This document shows, in pieces, positions 32,544-41,645 of a DNA stretch of 64,000 nucleotides. The translations under genes and the position numbers were made by a program. The notes below the pieces were generated by a model, which saw only the letters and a list, made by a program, of their open reading frames with translations, had not been told where the DNA came from and did no database searches. The stretch spans positions 1 through 64,000 of the forward strand of contig JACKPU010000005.1 in the NCBI GenBank assembly GCA_024233285.1. The letters are read 5' to 3'. Each line of letters opens with the position of its first letter. The stretch's first letter is position 1. The DNA is from Opitutaceae bacterium (GTDB lineage Bacteria > Verrucomicrobiota > Verrucomicrobiia > Opitutales > Opitutaceae).

Positions 32544-32954
32544 GTGAGCGAAGCATCCCCAGTCCAACCCGCAGCCATCCCGGCGTCCGACAAATCGGTG
32601 CTGATTGTGGACGACGACACCTTCATGCGCCGTTTGCTGCAGCAGACCTTCAATCGCACCGGCGCCCGGCTGCGGCAGGCGGCCAGCGGCGATGACGCCC
32701 TGCGCGAACTCGCCACCGCCCCCGCCGATTTGATGGTGATCGACGTCAACATGCCCGGTCGCGACGGCTACGACATCATCCGGACCGTGCGCGCCGATGC
32801 GCGGCATGCGAACATGCCGGTGATTCTGCTGACCGCCGGCGATTTGACGGAAGCGCGGACGAAGGCCGCCGGACTGGGGGTGACGGATTTTTGCACGAAA
32901 CCCTTCGTGCCGTCCGTCCTGGCGGCGCGGGCCAAGGCGATCCTGGAGAGTTGA
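32544..32954 (+). CDS. Stand-alone receiver-domain response regulator
   Basis: A 136-residue CheY-like protein consisting of one receiver domain: acidic pocket in VLIVDDDTFMRR, phosphoacceptor Asp in MVIDVNMPGRDG, Thr in VILLTAGD and Lys in CTKPF. There is no output domain, so it would act by protein-protein contact. The GTG start at 32544 is preceded by a GAAGAG-like ribosome binding site; an in-frame ATG at 32502 is possible but gives an unstructured leader. No cognate kinase is adjacent; the hybrid kinase at 11443-15411 is the only one in the window. Confidence 0.88.
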   Translation: MSEASPVQPAAIPASDKSVLIVDDDTFMRRLLQQTFNRTGARLRQAASGDDALRELATAPADLMVIDVNMPGRDGYDIIRTVRADARHANMPVILLTAGDLTEARTKAAGLGVTDFCTKPFVPSVLAARAKAILES

Positions 32955-32981
32955 ACGGACGGCCCGACGGCGCCGGATCGC

Positions 32982-33821
32982 TCAGACGCCGGGCCGGCGC
33001 AGTTGTTTCTTGAGCTCGATGAGGTCGTTTTCGAGCCGGGCGATGAGCTCGGCAGTGCGCGAATCGGGGATGATGGGCCGCGCCTCTTCCTCACGCAGCT
33101 CCTGCATGGTGGAGACGATGATACCGATGAAGAGGTTAAGGATGGTGAAGGTGGCGATGACGATGAAGGGCACGAAAATTGCCCACGCGAACGGATACTC
33201 GTTCATGACGGGACGCACGATCCCCATGGACCAACTTTCCAGGGTCATGATCTGGAACAAGGTGTAAAGGCTGGACCCGATGTCGCCGAACCAAGCGGGA
33301 AACGCCGCGCCGAACAGCTTGGTGGTGAGCACCGAAAACGTGTAGAAAAACACACCCATGACCGCGGCAACGCCGCTGAGTCCCGGAATGGAATGGAGGA
33401 AGGCGGCGACCACGCGGCGCAATTGCGGCACCACGGTCAGCAGACGGAGCACGCGCAGGACGCGGAGGGAGCGCAGCACGGACCAAGGACCGGCTCCGGG
33501 CACGAGCGCGAAGCCGATGACAATCAGGTCGAACCAGTTCCAGCCGCTGCGCCAAAAGTGCATGCGATAAACCGCGAGTTTGAGCACCAGCTCGACGCAG
33601 AAGATCAGCAGGCAGGTCCGGTCGAGGATGGTGAGCCAGAATCCGTGGTCCGCCATGATCCCCGGCGAGGTTTCAAAGCCGAGAATGACGGCATTGAGCA
33701 GGATGACGCCGATGATGAACCCCTGGATGCGGGCGGATTCCACCCATGTGGCCAAACGAAGCCGCCAGGTGGCGACGGCGGGTTGGTGCGCGCGGAGGGC
33801 GAGGAGATCGGATTCACTCAT
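32982..33821 (-). CDS. Voltage-gated sodium channel, NaChBac family
   Basis: A 279-residue six-helix ion channel subunit that would assemble as a tetramer in the inner membrane. S4 carries regularly spaced arginines R117, R120, R123 and R126 (SVLRSLRVLRVLRLL). The pore loop has TLESWS at 193-198, the selectivity filter of bacterial sodium channels, where the Glu forms the high-field-strength site. After S6 a charged heptad-rich segment (about 255-275) matches the C-terminal tetramer-forming coiled coil. It converges with the response regulator gene and is separated from the GTPase gene by 27 bp. Confidence 0.93.
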   Translation of the reverse strand: MSESDLLALRAHQPAVATWRLRLATWVESARIQGFIIGVILLNAVILGFETSPGIMADHGFWLTILDRTCLLIFCVELVLKLAVYRMHFWRSGWNWFDLIVIGFALVPGAGPWSVLRSLRVLRVLRLLTVVPQLRRVVAAFLHSIPGLSGVAAVMGVFFYTFSVLTTKLFGAAFPAWFGDIGSSLYTLFQIMTLESWSMGIVRPVMNEYPFAWAIFVPFIVIATFTILNLFIGIIVSTMQELREEEARPIIPDSRTAELIARLENDLIELKKQLRRPGV

Positions 33822-33848
33822 GGAGCGTGAAAGTGGTGGCGGTTGGCC

Positions 33849-35243
<1,395 letters not shown>

Positions 35244-35355
35244 GAATTCCCTGAAAGTGCGTCCTGCTGCCGCAAATGCAAACCGCCATTGAAACCCGTT
35301 AGTCGGACATATTCTCATCCCCGTCCGGCCAAATAATCGAACGTAGACTTGAAAA

Positions 35356-35384
35356 TACAAAGTAACCTATTAGGTTACTTTGTA
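35356..35384. promoter_or_regulatory. 29-bp perfect palindrome overlapping the HTH gene start
   Basis: Half-site TACAAAGTAACCTA (35356-35369), central T, then its exact complement TAGGTTACTTTGTA (35371-35384). Its last base is the A of the regulator's ATG. The position suggests an autoregulatory operator that would block initiation of transcription or translation when occupied. Other copies: 35751-35779, 49811-49845, 49936-49958. Confidence 0.8.
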
Positions 35385-35740
35385 TGAGTTATATGCACCC
35401 ACAGTTAAAGGCGTGGCTGGACTTTGCAGGCGTGATGGCGGAGGTGGCAGACGCGGGGGCTAAACAGGCGGGCAGGTTGTTGAGGGCACGTCGATCAGGC
35501 AATTACGCCACGGTGCGCCCAGGCGCAGAAACGCCGATGTGGAATGCATGCGTGGCGATTTTGCGTCAGGAACTCAAAGTCCACGGCACGAAGGTTCGGC
35601 TGGCCCGATACCTTGGGATCCCCAAGCAGCGGGTGACCGATTTCTTGACTAATAAAACCCGCATGCCTGATGCGGAGACGCTTTTACGGATATTGAACTG
35701 GCTGGCGCACAAGCAGGCCGGATCGGATATTTCACTTTGA
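35384..35740 (+). CDS. Small HTH (XRE-like) DNA-binding protein
   Basis: A 118-residue protein whose C-terminal half is a helix-turn-helix of the XRE type (TKVRLARYLGIPKQRVTDFL, then NKTRMPDAETLLRILNWL). The N-terminal ~60 residues have no clear match and include a basic patch (RLLRARRSGNYATVRPG). The gene is bracketed by two near-identical 29-bp palindromes, one ending on its start codon and one 10 bp after its stop, so it is the obvious candidate to bind them. It could be a repressor or a protein tied to a mobile palindromic element; no toxin gene is adjacent. Confidence 0.78.
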   Translation: MSYMHPQLKAWLDFAGVMAEVADAGAKQAGRLLRARRSGNYATVRPGAETPMWNACVAILRQELKVHGTKVRLARYLGIPKQRVTDFLTNKTRMPDAETLLRILNWLAHKQAGSDISL

Positions 35741-35750
35741 TGTCCTGATA

Positions 35751-35779
35751 TACAAAGTAACCTATTAGGTTACTTTGCA
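35751..35779. promoter_or_regulatory. Second palindrome copy, downstream of the HTH gene
   Basis: TACAAAGTAACCTA, central T, TAGGTTACTTTGCA: identical to the copy at 35356 except one base in the right arm. As in the first copy, its last base is the A of an ATG, here opening a 28-codon frame (35779-35865). Confidence 0.75.
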
Positions 35780-35911
35780 TGTTGATTGTTAGTGTGGAGG
35801 GGAGGTTTGTTGTGTTCGAGCTACGCTGGGGCACCGGCAACTGGTGCATTGCAACCCGGCGCTGAAATCCGGTCGTGCGGGGCGGCCGGGGCGGATTTGG
35901 TTGAACCGATC

Positions 35912-35921
35912 GGTTACTTTG
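35912..35921 (+). promoter_or_regulatory. Palindrome half-site upstream of the sulfatase
   Basis: GGTTACTTTG at 35912-35921, 13 bp before the sulfatase ATG, equals the right half-site of the palindrome. The left side (TTGAACCGATC) is degenerate. It may be a weak operator or chance. Confidence 0.3.
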
Positions 35922-35934
35922 CTAGTTTTGCAGG

Positions 35935-37440
35935 ATGGCCGCGCCCAACATTGTATTCATCCTGACCGACCAACAGCGCTTCGACACGATCCGCCGGCAC
36001 GATTGCCCGTGGATGAAGACGCCCCACCTGGATCGTTTGACGAGGGAAGGAATGAGTTTCCGGCAGGCCTTTTGTCCCGGGGTGACCTGCGTGGCCTCGC
36101 GGGCGGCGATGTTCACCGGGCAATACGCCCACAACACGGGGGTCTATTCGTTTGATGCCTGGTCGCATCAGCGCACCTGGGTGCATGACTTGCGGGACGC
36201 CGGCTATTTCTGTGTCAACGTGGGCAAGATGCATCTGATCCCCCGCGACGATCCCGGCGGATTTCACGACCGCGTGGTGGTCGAGAATCCGGCCAGCATG
36301 CCCGGATGGTCGGGCAGCGGCGACGACGACTGGGGGAAATTCTTGAACATGCATGGGTTGACCCGGCCCTCATGGCGGCGGGACAGCGATCCGGCGTGGC
36401 GCGATAAGTTCCAAGGATTGGCGTGGGAATATGAGGAGCGTTTTCACAGTGACGTATTCACCGGCGATGCCGCCGTGGGGTTTCTGCGGAAGCATCGCAG
36501 CCCCAAACCGTTCTTTCTCGAAGTGGGCCTGCCGGGTCCGCACGAACCGTGGGATCCGCCGCAGCGTTTCATCGACCTCTACCAAGCGGCGGACTGGCCG
36601 GCGCCGGTGGATCGGGACAATGATTTCACCAAGCGGCCGCCCCAGCATCGCGCCCAGCTCGAAGTGATGGCGCCGCCCGCCGATGGACCTTGGCGGCACG
36701 ACTCCTGCATTGACATGCCCAAGGCCACCGCGGCGGACATGGAGCACCTCCGCCGGCATTATTACGCGAGTGTTTCGTTAGTGGATGAACAGGTGGGCAA
36801 GATCCTTCAGGCCTTGGATGAAACGGGACAGCGCGAGAACACCTGGATCATCTTTTCATCGGACCACGGCGAGATGCTGGGCGATCATGGCATGGCCTAC
36901 AAATGGCTGATGTATGAACCGATCGTGCACGTCCCGTTGATCATTTGTCCGCCTCCGGCCGCGAATTTGCCGGTGGATACGGAGACCACCGATCTGGTCT
37001 CGCTGATCGACTTGGGTCGGACGGTGCTGGACATGGCCGGGGTGCGCGCACCCAACCGGCTGGAAGGAATTTCCCTGCTGCCGTGGATCACCGGCGGTGC
37101 GAGAACGCCGCGCGACTACGTTTTCTCCGAGGATAACTATCAGGTGATGATCCGCAGCCGGGATTGGAAACTGGTGCATTATTTCGGTCAGGAGCAGGGC
37201 GAACTCTACGATCTCAAGCATGACCCGCATGAGTTGGTCAATCTCTGGTCCGATGCGACGCACCGCGAAAGGCGTGTGCAGCTGCAACTGGCGATTCTCG
37301 AATGGTTGGGCACGAGCACGTATTTCAACGCGCCGGCAAAACACCGCCGCGGTGCAGACCGGGCCCGGCGCTGGCCCGCGACCACCCCGCACTTGCACGG
37401 ACCTTTCCCGGCGGATGCGGCGCCGCCCGTGCGGCTCTGA
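35935..37440 (+). CDS. Sulfatase, type I (formylglycine-dependent)
   Basis: A 501-residue sulfatase with the active site intact: metal-ligand D12 in FILTDQQRFD, the formylglycine-precursor C52 in CVASR (C52 to R56) followed by AAMFTG, NVGKMHL, and D310/H311 in SSDHGEMLGDHG. It needs a formylglycine-generating or anaerobic maturase enzyme, not seen here. There is no signal peptide in the chosen frame, so it may act in the cytoplasm on imported sulfated sugars. Length and the C-terminal DLKHDPHELVNLW block match choline-sulfatase/N-sulfoglucosamine-type families. It contrasts with the degenerate homologue at 10259-11446. Confidence 0.9.
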   Translation: MAAPNIVFILTDQQRFDTIRRHDCPWMKTPHLDRLTREGMSFRQAFCPGVTCVASRAAMFTGQYAHNTGVYSFDAWSHQRTWVHDLRDAGYFCVNVGKMHLIPRDDPGGFHDRVVVENPASMPGWSGSGDDDWGKFLNMHGLTRPSWRRDSDPAWRDKFQGLAWEYEERFHSDVFTGDAAVGFLRKHRSPKPFFLEVGLPGPHEPWDPPQRFIDLYQAADWPAPVDRDNDFTKRPPQHRAQLEVMAPPADGPWRHDSCIDMPKATAADMEHLRRHYYASVSLVDEQVGKILQALDETGQRENTWIIFSSDHGEMLGDHGMAYKWLMYEPIVHVPLIICPPPAANLPVDTETTDLVSLIDLGRTVLDMAGVRAPNRLEGISLLPWITGGARTPRDYVFSEDNYQVMIRSRDWKLVHYFGQEQGELYDLKHDPHELVNLWSDATHRERRVQLQLAILEWLGTSTYFNAPAKHRRGADRARRWPATTPHLHGPFPADAAPPVRL

Positions 37441-37524
37441 GACTGTGGAGGCCGCGTTAAAGCGGGGAGATTAAAGCGGCAGATTACCTTCCGGGGCCTT
37501 CCGGTCGGGCAGAGTTGTCAAGTG

Positions 37525-37547
37525 GTCCGGGTCATCCGGACGATTTT
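37525..37547 (+). terminator. Weak candidate terminator after the sulfatase
   Basis: Stem GTCCGG / CCGGAC with a 5-base loop followed by GATTTT, between the sulfatase stop and the convergent methyltransferase stop. The stem is short and the T run only four bases. Confidence 0.35.
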
Positions 37548-37551
37548 CCGC

Positions 37552-38175
37552 TTACCAAAGCGGGGTCGAGACGGTCGGCCACCACTGGGCGAGTTTCCCG
37601 TTTTCGATCACTTCAATGATCACGATCGCGGCGAGAAACCAGAATACCTCGGACAAGGTGCGGGTAAAAAGCTTGGTGGGCAGGCTCACAATTTCCGGCA
37701 TGGCGAGCTTGTGGATGCGCGGCCAGAACCGGGGCACTTCGCGGCAATAGGCCGTGAAGGCATCGCCGAAAAGCGTCAGCAGGCGTCTTTCCTCGGCCCG
37801 GATCACGTAATGGTAATAGATGAGAAACCCGGCCACCGCCACGGCAAACAGCATGACACTCTGCAAGGCCAGGCCAGCGCCGCTGATGCCGATGAGGGAA
37901 AAGAAATAGAGCGGGTTGCGGCATAAGGAATACGGTCCGTCCATGCACAGTTCCTGATTTTTGCGACCGCCGATAAAGGCGTAGGCCCAAAGACGGCCGA
38001 GGGCCGCTACGATCAGCAGCAGGAACCCAAGCAGCTCGATGGCCAGATACCAGCCTTGGCCGAATCCCTGCGGCATCAGCACGAAGGCGAAGGCCAACCA
38101 ACTGAAGGCGAGAATGAATGAGATGGGTTTGCGCAGACACTCGATTCCGGTGCGGGGCGAAGCGGGGATGGACAT
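37552..38175 (-). CDS. ICMT/PEMT-like membrane methyltransferase
   Basis: A 207-residue integral membrane protein of the isoprenylcysteine carboxyl methyltransferase family. It has four to five helices; the diagnostic motif DGPYSLCRNPLYFF and the later RAEERRLLTLFGDAFTAYCREVPRFWP form the SAM-binding site of this family. Substrates of bacterial members are mostly unknown (lipids or small thiols). Here the usual GPY..VRHP is GPYSLCRNP. It is convergent with the sulfatase and divergent from rsmG. Confidence 0.82.
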   Translation of the reverse strand: MSIPASPRTGIECLRKPISFILAFSWLAFAFVLMPQGFGQGWYLAIELLGFLLLIVAALGRLWAYAFIGGRKNQELCMDGPYSLCRNPLYFFSLIGISGAGLALQSVMLFAVAVAGFLIYYHYVIRAEERRLLTLFGDAFTAYCREVPRFWPRIHKLAMPEIVSLPTKLFTRTLSEVFWFLAAIVIIEVIENGKLAQWWPTVSTPLW

Positions 38176-38314
38176 GTGGGGTGGCCTGGGGTGGTTGCGA
38201 GGCCCGAGAAGTCTACAGGACGATGTCGCGGATATGCGAGCGTGACTTTGCCTGCAGCTGTCTTGCCAAACAAATGCGTTTGCGCGCGACGGACCGCTGG
38301 GATGGGCTCACCGC

Positions 38315-38980
38315 ATGAGCGATGTGATCGAGCCGATGAATCTGCCGTTGGTGCGGGAATACTTTCCCGAGATGACGGAGGAAACCGTCGTGCAACTTGG
38401 CCGGCTCGGGGCCTGCGTGCGGTCGTGGAACGAGCGCATCAATCTCATCTCGCGCAAGGATGCCGACCACATCGAGGAACATCATCTGCTGCACGCGCTC
38501 ACCATGACGAAGGTGCTGCGCCCGGCGCCGGGCGCGACCTTTGCCGATCTCGGCACGGGCGGCGGCTTCCCCGGTCTGGCGCTTGCGATCGTTTATCCGC
38601 AGTGCCGGTTCACCTTGGTCGATTCCGTGGGCAAGAAGATCACCGCGGTCACGGCCATGGCTGACGAACTCGGGTTGAGGAATGTGCGCGGGCTCGCGGT
38701 GCGGGCGGAGACGATTCACGAGAAATTTGATTACGTGACCGGCCGCGCGGTGACGGCCTTGTCCGCGTTTCTCGGCTGGGCGCGGCCGCTCCTGCGACCC
38801 GGCACGCAAGGCCAGCCCGACAACGGCGTGCTCTATTTCAAAGGCACGCTCTGGCGCGAAGAACTGGCCGGCGGCACGGTGCAACCGGCGTCAGTCTGGC
38901 CGCTCGACGCGTGGATCAACCGACCGTTTTTCGCGGAGAAATTCCTGCTCCACTTCCGCGCGCCGATTGGGGGACGGTGA
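38315..38980 (+). CDS. rsmG: 16S rRNA (guanine-527-N7)-methyltransferase
   Basis: A 221-residue SAM-dependent RNA methyltransferase (RsmG/GidB). Motifs: INLISRKD, ADLGTGGGFPGLALAI (SAM binding), TLVDSVGKKITAV and VTGRAVTALSAFLGWA. Length fits the family. The ATG at 38315 gives a normal N-terminus; no gidA, parA or parB gene is adjacent, so it is not in the classical replication-origin context. Confidence 0.93.
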   Translation: MSDVIEPMNLPLVREYFPEMTEETVVQLGRLGACVRSWNERINLISRKDADHIEEHHLLHALTMTKVLRPAPGATFADLGTGGGFPGLALAIVYPQCRFTLVDSVGKKITAVTAMADELGLRNVRGLAVRAETIHEKFDYVTGRAVTALSAFLGWARPLLRPGTQGQPDNGVLYFKGTLWREELAGGTVQPASVWPLDAWINRPFFAEKFLLHFRAPIGGR

Positions 38981-39118
38981 AGGGCTGAGGGCGAAGGTTA
39001 GCGGTAAGGGGGCAGGCCGAAAGATGGTCCCTCCTTTCCCCGGGTCCGCAGTGGAAAAACTCCGTTATCCCGTAATGGCGGGCGCCCTTCCGGCACGCTA
39101 GGATGGGCGTTTCCACCC

Positions 39119-40096
39119 ATGACCACTCCTGTCGAACAACGTGCCCTGTTTGGGTTGCTGCTGCATGCGGCCATCGCCGATGGCGTCAAATCCGACGCCG
39201 AACGTTCCGCCCTGAAACGCATCACCGAGGGGTTCGCCCCGGATGCCTTCAACCCTTGGACGCTCTATCAGGAAGTTCTCGCCGGACGTTATCCGATCGA
39301 TGCCGTCGTCGCCGATTTGACGACTCCCGCCTCCCGGCTGCTCGCCTACGAAATGGCCCTGGGCGTTTGTGAAACGGACGGTCCGCCCAACGCCGCCGAG
39401 CAACGTTTCCTGACCGACCTAAAGGCCCGCCTGGCCCTCCGCAACGAGGCCGACGCCAGCCAGCACAACGCCGAGGTCGTGGCTCAGGCTCTGCCCGCCG
39501 CCGCGCCGACAAGTGGCGCCGCGCCCGCGTCACCGGCTGAAACTCCGGCGAAGGTTGCACCGGTTGATACGGCCGCCCTCGACAAATCCATCCTCAACCA
39601 CGCCATTCTTACCGGTGCGCTGGAACTTCTCCCCCAGTCGCTCGCCACGATGGCGGTTGTGCCGCTCCAGATGAAACTGGTTTACGGTATCGGCAAAGCG
39701 CACGGCTACACCTTGGATCGCGGTCACATTCGCGACTTCATCGCCACCGCCGGGGCCGGCCTCGCTGCCCAGGCCGTCGAAGGTTACGCTCGCAAGCTCG
39801 TGGGTGGACTCCTCGGTGGGATGCTCGGCAAGGGCATGATCGGCAACCTCGGTCGCGCCGCCGCCACCACCGCCACCGGCGCGGCCATCACCTTCGCCGC
39901 CACTTACGCCATCGGACAGCTCGCTTTGCGTTATTACGCGGGAGGCCGCCGCATGGAGACGGCCGTGCTCAAGGATACTTATCGGACGCTGTTGGATGAC
40001 GGCCGGCGTCTCTTCGGGGTGCACCGTTCCGATATTGAGCACCGTGCCGCCACCCTTACGCCGACCGAGGTCATCAATCTTGTGCGCCAGCCCTGA
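39119..40096 (+). CDS. TerB-like / DUF697-like membrane-associated protein
   Basis: A 325-residue protein in three parts: an N-terminal helical domain (1-110) resembling TerB/DjlA metal-responsive domains (LLLHAAIADGVKSDAERSAL), an Ala/Pro-rich linker (about 120-150), and a C-terminal glycine- and alanine-rich segment with hydrophobic helices (KLVYGIGKAHGYTLDRGHIRDFIATAGAG) resembling DUF697. Function is not known; the architecture suggests membrane stress or tellurite-resistance-like roles, but this is weak. It is the last ordinary gene before the integron cassettes. Confidence 0.68.
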   Translation: MTTPVEQRALFGLLLHAAIADGVKSDAERSALKRITEGFAPDAFNPWTLYQEVLAGRYPIDAVVADLTTPASRLLAYEMALGVCETDGPPNAAEQRFLTDLKARLALRNEADASQHNAEVVAQALPAAAPTSGAAPASPAETPAKVAPVDTAALDKSILNHAILTGALELLPQSLATMAVVPLQMKLVYGIGKAHGYTLDRGHIRDFIATAGAGLAAQAVEGYARKLVGGLLGGMLGKGMIGNLGRAAATTATGAAITFAATYAIGQLALRYYAGGRRMETAVLKDTYRTLLDDGRRLFGVHRSDIEHRAATLTPTEVINLVRQP

Positions 40097-40138
40097 TCGC
40101 CCGCGCTGGTGATTGGCCTGCCCCCTCTGCAGCCTTTG

Positions 40139-40225
40139 TTAACAAGTTTCGGCCTGACCCCTTTTCGGGGTCGAATGCATGCGATAGGGAATGTGAGTTT
40201 GAATATAGGCTTCGGGGTCAAACAT
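40139..40225 (-). pseudogene. Truncated start of a fourth integron cassette gene
   Basis: A 28-codon frame (MFDPEAYIQTHIPYRM...) begins 13 bases after the GTTAGGC boundary at 40245-40239, the position expected for the next cassette's gene. It ends early and no attC follows it, so the cassette appears to have lost its 3' part. Confidence 0.4.
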
Positions 40226-40238
40226 CGTGCCTTGCTTC

Positions 40239-40313
40239 GCCTAACGATTTAGATGAGCCAACGAGTGACAGCGCGAAGCGCTGTCACTCGTTGGCTCGGT
40301 CGGCTGGTTGGGC
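40239..40313 (-). repeat. attC site 3 of an integron cassette array
   Basis: 75-bp site bounded by GCCTAAC (40239-40245) and GTTGGGC (40307-40313), matching RYYYAAC and GTTRRRY. Inside is a perfect 19-bp stem (40256-40274 / 40278-40296) with a GAA loop. It starts 7 bp after the stop of the cassette gene at 40321, the usual position. On the minus strand the outer heptamer GCCCAAC complements the cassette's own start GTTGGGC at 40747-40741. Confidence 0.85.
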
Positions 40314-40320
40314 TCTTGTT

Positions 40321-40731
40321 TCATCTTCTGAGTGTTGGATCCTCCGCGTGCGGAATGGGCTTGGGGTGTGCCATGCACCAGTCGACGACCTTCTCGCTAA
40401 TGAAGTAATAAGGCGATCTGTCTCCGTCCAAATTCGGGCATTCCTGGTCGCGAATAATCTCTTCAATCTTTTCTTGGATTTGGGTCCGCTCGCTCGCGGA
40501 GAAAATCTGGTCTCCAGATATCTGCGCACCGATGAAGCGCCACATATGCTCATGGTCTGAATCCCAATTCATATTTCCGTTTCGAAAGGCTTGGTCCGTG
40601 AGCTTCCCCGCGACGCGAATCAACTCTCCTTGAAGGGTGGCCGCCTGCCCCTGAGGCGGGACTAGCTCGTTCCAGAGCCTAGTATGCTCCTTCTTCCACG
40701 AATACGCCTTCTTTTTCCGAAATGGCCACAT
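40321..40731 (-). CDS. Integron cassette gene 3, hypothetical protein
   Basis: A 136-residue soluble protein, rich in charged residues and tryptophan, with the block LWNELVPPQGQAATLQGELIR and then FRNGNMNWDSDHEHMW, a pattern I associate with an uncharacterised bacterial family. The ATG at 40731 lies 9 bases inside the cassette boundary; the open frame extends to 40944, but that would read through attC2. Flanked by attC3 downstream and attC2 upstream. Base composition is less GC-rich than neighbouring chromosomal genes, consistent with acquisition. Confidence 0.75.
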   Translation of the reverse strand: MWPFRKKKAYSWKKEHTRLWNELVPPQGQAATLQGELIRVAGKLTDQAFRNGNMNWDSDHEHMWRFIGAQISGDQIFSASERTQIQEKIEEIIRDQECPNLDGDRSPYYFISEKVVDWCMAHPKPIPHAEDPTLRR

Positions 40732-40740
40732 GGTCTGTAT

Positions 40741-40806
40741 GCCCAACGTTAACGATGTGCCATGGCGGGCCGCAGGCCCGACATTGGCACTGGCATCTGG
40801 TTGGGC
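40741..40806 (-). repeat. attC site 2 of an integron cassette array
   Basis: 66-bp site bounded by GCCCAAC (40741-40747) and GTTGGGC (40800-40806). The centre is an imperfect hairpin (TGCCATGGCGGGCC / GGCCCGACATTGGCA). It begins 7 bp after the stop of the gene at 40814. Both boundary heptamers are complementary to the cassette's own start at 41197-41191. Confidence 0.85.
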
Positions 40807-40813
40807 TCTTCTT

Positions 40814-41182
40814 TCATACGCGATGAAATTCCAGAACGGCTCGAACTCGGTCATCTCGAACCTTCGAACCTCGCAAGTAATCATCCACGGAATCGGACAT
40901 GCCAATGATTTCAGGAAACAGTGTGCGCCAGCGAGCAACGCCATCTGCCTCTTTCTGGGACGCTCGCTCTGCCGCTTCGCTGGCGAGGGATTCGAGAACT
41001 GTGCGAGGGAGATCGGCAGGCTCTATCTTCAGGCGTGGAGCTAGTCGGTCGGCATTCAGCTTCTTCTCTTCAAGTGCGGCACTGAGAAAGCGAGACGCCC
41101 GATAATAGTCACGCTGGTCGATGCGCTTCCGGCCGAAGAGCGCGAGGAACAGCACACTAATGAACTTCGATAAGCCGGTCAT
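40814..41182 (-). CDS. Integron cassette gene 2, hypothetical protein
   Basis: A 122-residue protein with a hydrophobic N-terminus (MTGLSKFISVLFLALFGRKR) that may be a membrane anchor, then a charged helical domain (YYRASRFLSAALEEKKLNAD). The ATG is 8 bases inside the cassette boundary GTTGGGC at 41197-41191. No family recognised. Located between attC1 and attC2. Confidence 0.72.
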   Translation of the reverse strand: MTGLSKFISVLFLALFGRKRIDQRDYYRASRFLSAALEEKKLNADRLAPRLKIEPADLPRTVLESLASEAAERASQKEADGVARWRTLFPEIIGMSDSVDDYLRGSKVRDDRVRAVLEFHRV

Positions 41183-41190
41183 CTTTGTCT

Positions 41191-41260
41191 GCCCAACGTT
41201 TGAGGTCAGACACGAGTCGGGGCGCAGCCCCGACGAGTTGTCTGTGCCGATTGGTTAGCC
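41191..41260 (-). repeat. attC site 1 of an integron cassette array
   Basis: 70-bp site bounded by GCCCAAC (41191-41197) and GTTAGCC (41254-41260). The interior folds as CAGACACGAGTCGGGGC / GCCCCGACGAGTTGTCTG. On the minus strand its first heptamer GGCTAAC is the exact complement of GTTAGCC at the left edge of its own cassette (41645-41639), as expected from a circular cassette intermediate. GGCTAAC deviates from RYYYAAC at one position. Confidence 0.82.
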
Positions 41261-41267
41261 TCTGTCT

Positions 41268-41633
41268 TCATGATCCGATCGATTCCAACTCGTGCTTGAT
41301 GAAGACTGCACATGCTTCGGCAGCGTCCAGATACGTCTGCTTGTTCTTCGCGGGGTCGAAATGAGGAAAGCCTCCGACAACAAACGAACCTGATGTGGAA
41401 TCGATCCCCAAGAACCATTTGCTTCCGCCTCGCTTGTCGTCCGAATAGCTCAGCCAATCTCCAATCAGAGCTGGGTTCTTCGAGACGTGCGTCCTAATCG
41501 TTTCAATCGTAATTGCACCGCGGTGCTCTTGGTAACCGGACGCGACCAACAAAGAATGCGGTGACATATTCTTCGTGTAGTAGTCGTGAGCGAGATTGCA
41601 GACCAGGCTAAGCGTTACTTGGGCAGTCGGCAT
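41268..41633 (-). CDS. Integron cassette gene 1, hypothetical protein
   Basis: A 121-residue soluble protein (MPTAQVTLSLVCNLAHDYY... with SGYQEHRGAITIETI and SKWFLGIDSTSGSFVVGG). The ATG at 41633 follows the cassette boundary GTTAGCC by 5 bases; the open frame reaches 41657, but that would start outside the cassette. It is the first cassette of the array relative to transcription. Family unknown. Confidence 0.73.
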   Translation of the reverse strand: MPTAQVTLSLVCNLAHDYYTKNMSPHSLLVASGYQEHRGAITIETIRTHVSKNPALIGDWLSYSDDKRGGSKWFLGIDSTSGSFVVGGFPHFDPAKNKQTYLDAAEACAVFIKHELESIGS

Positions 41634-41645
41634 CTTTCGGCTAAC

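Noticed and set aside
35244..35355. Zur-type operator before the COG0523 gene
   Set aside because: No sequence close to the known Zur box is visible; the only symmetric site is the palindrome at 35356.
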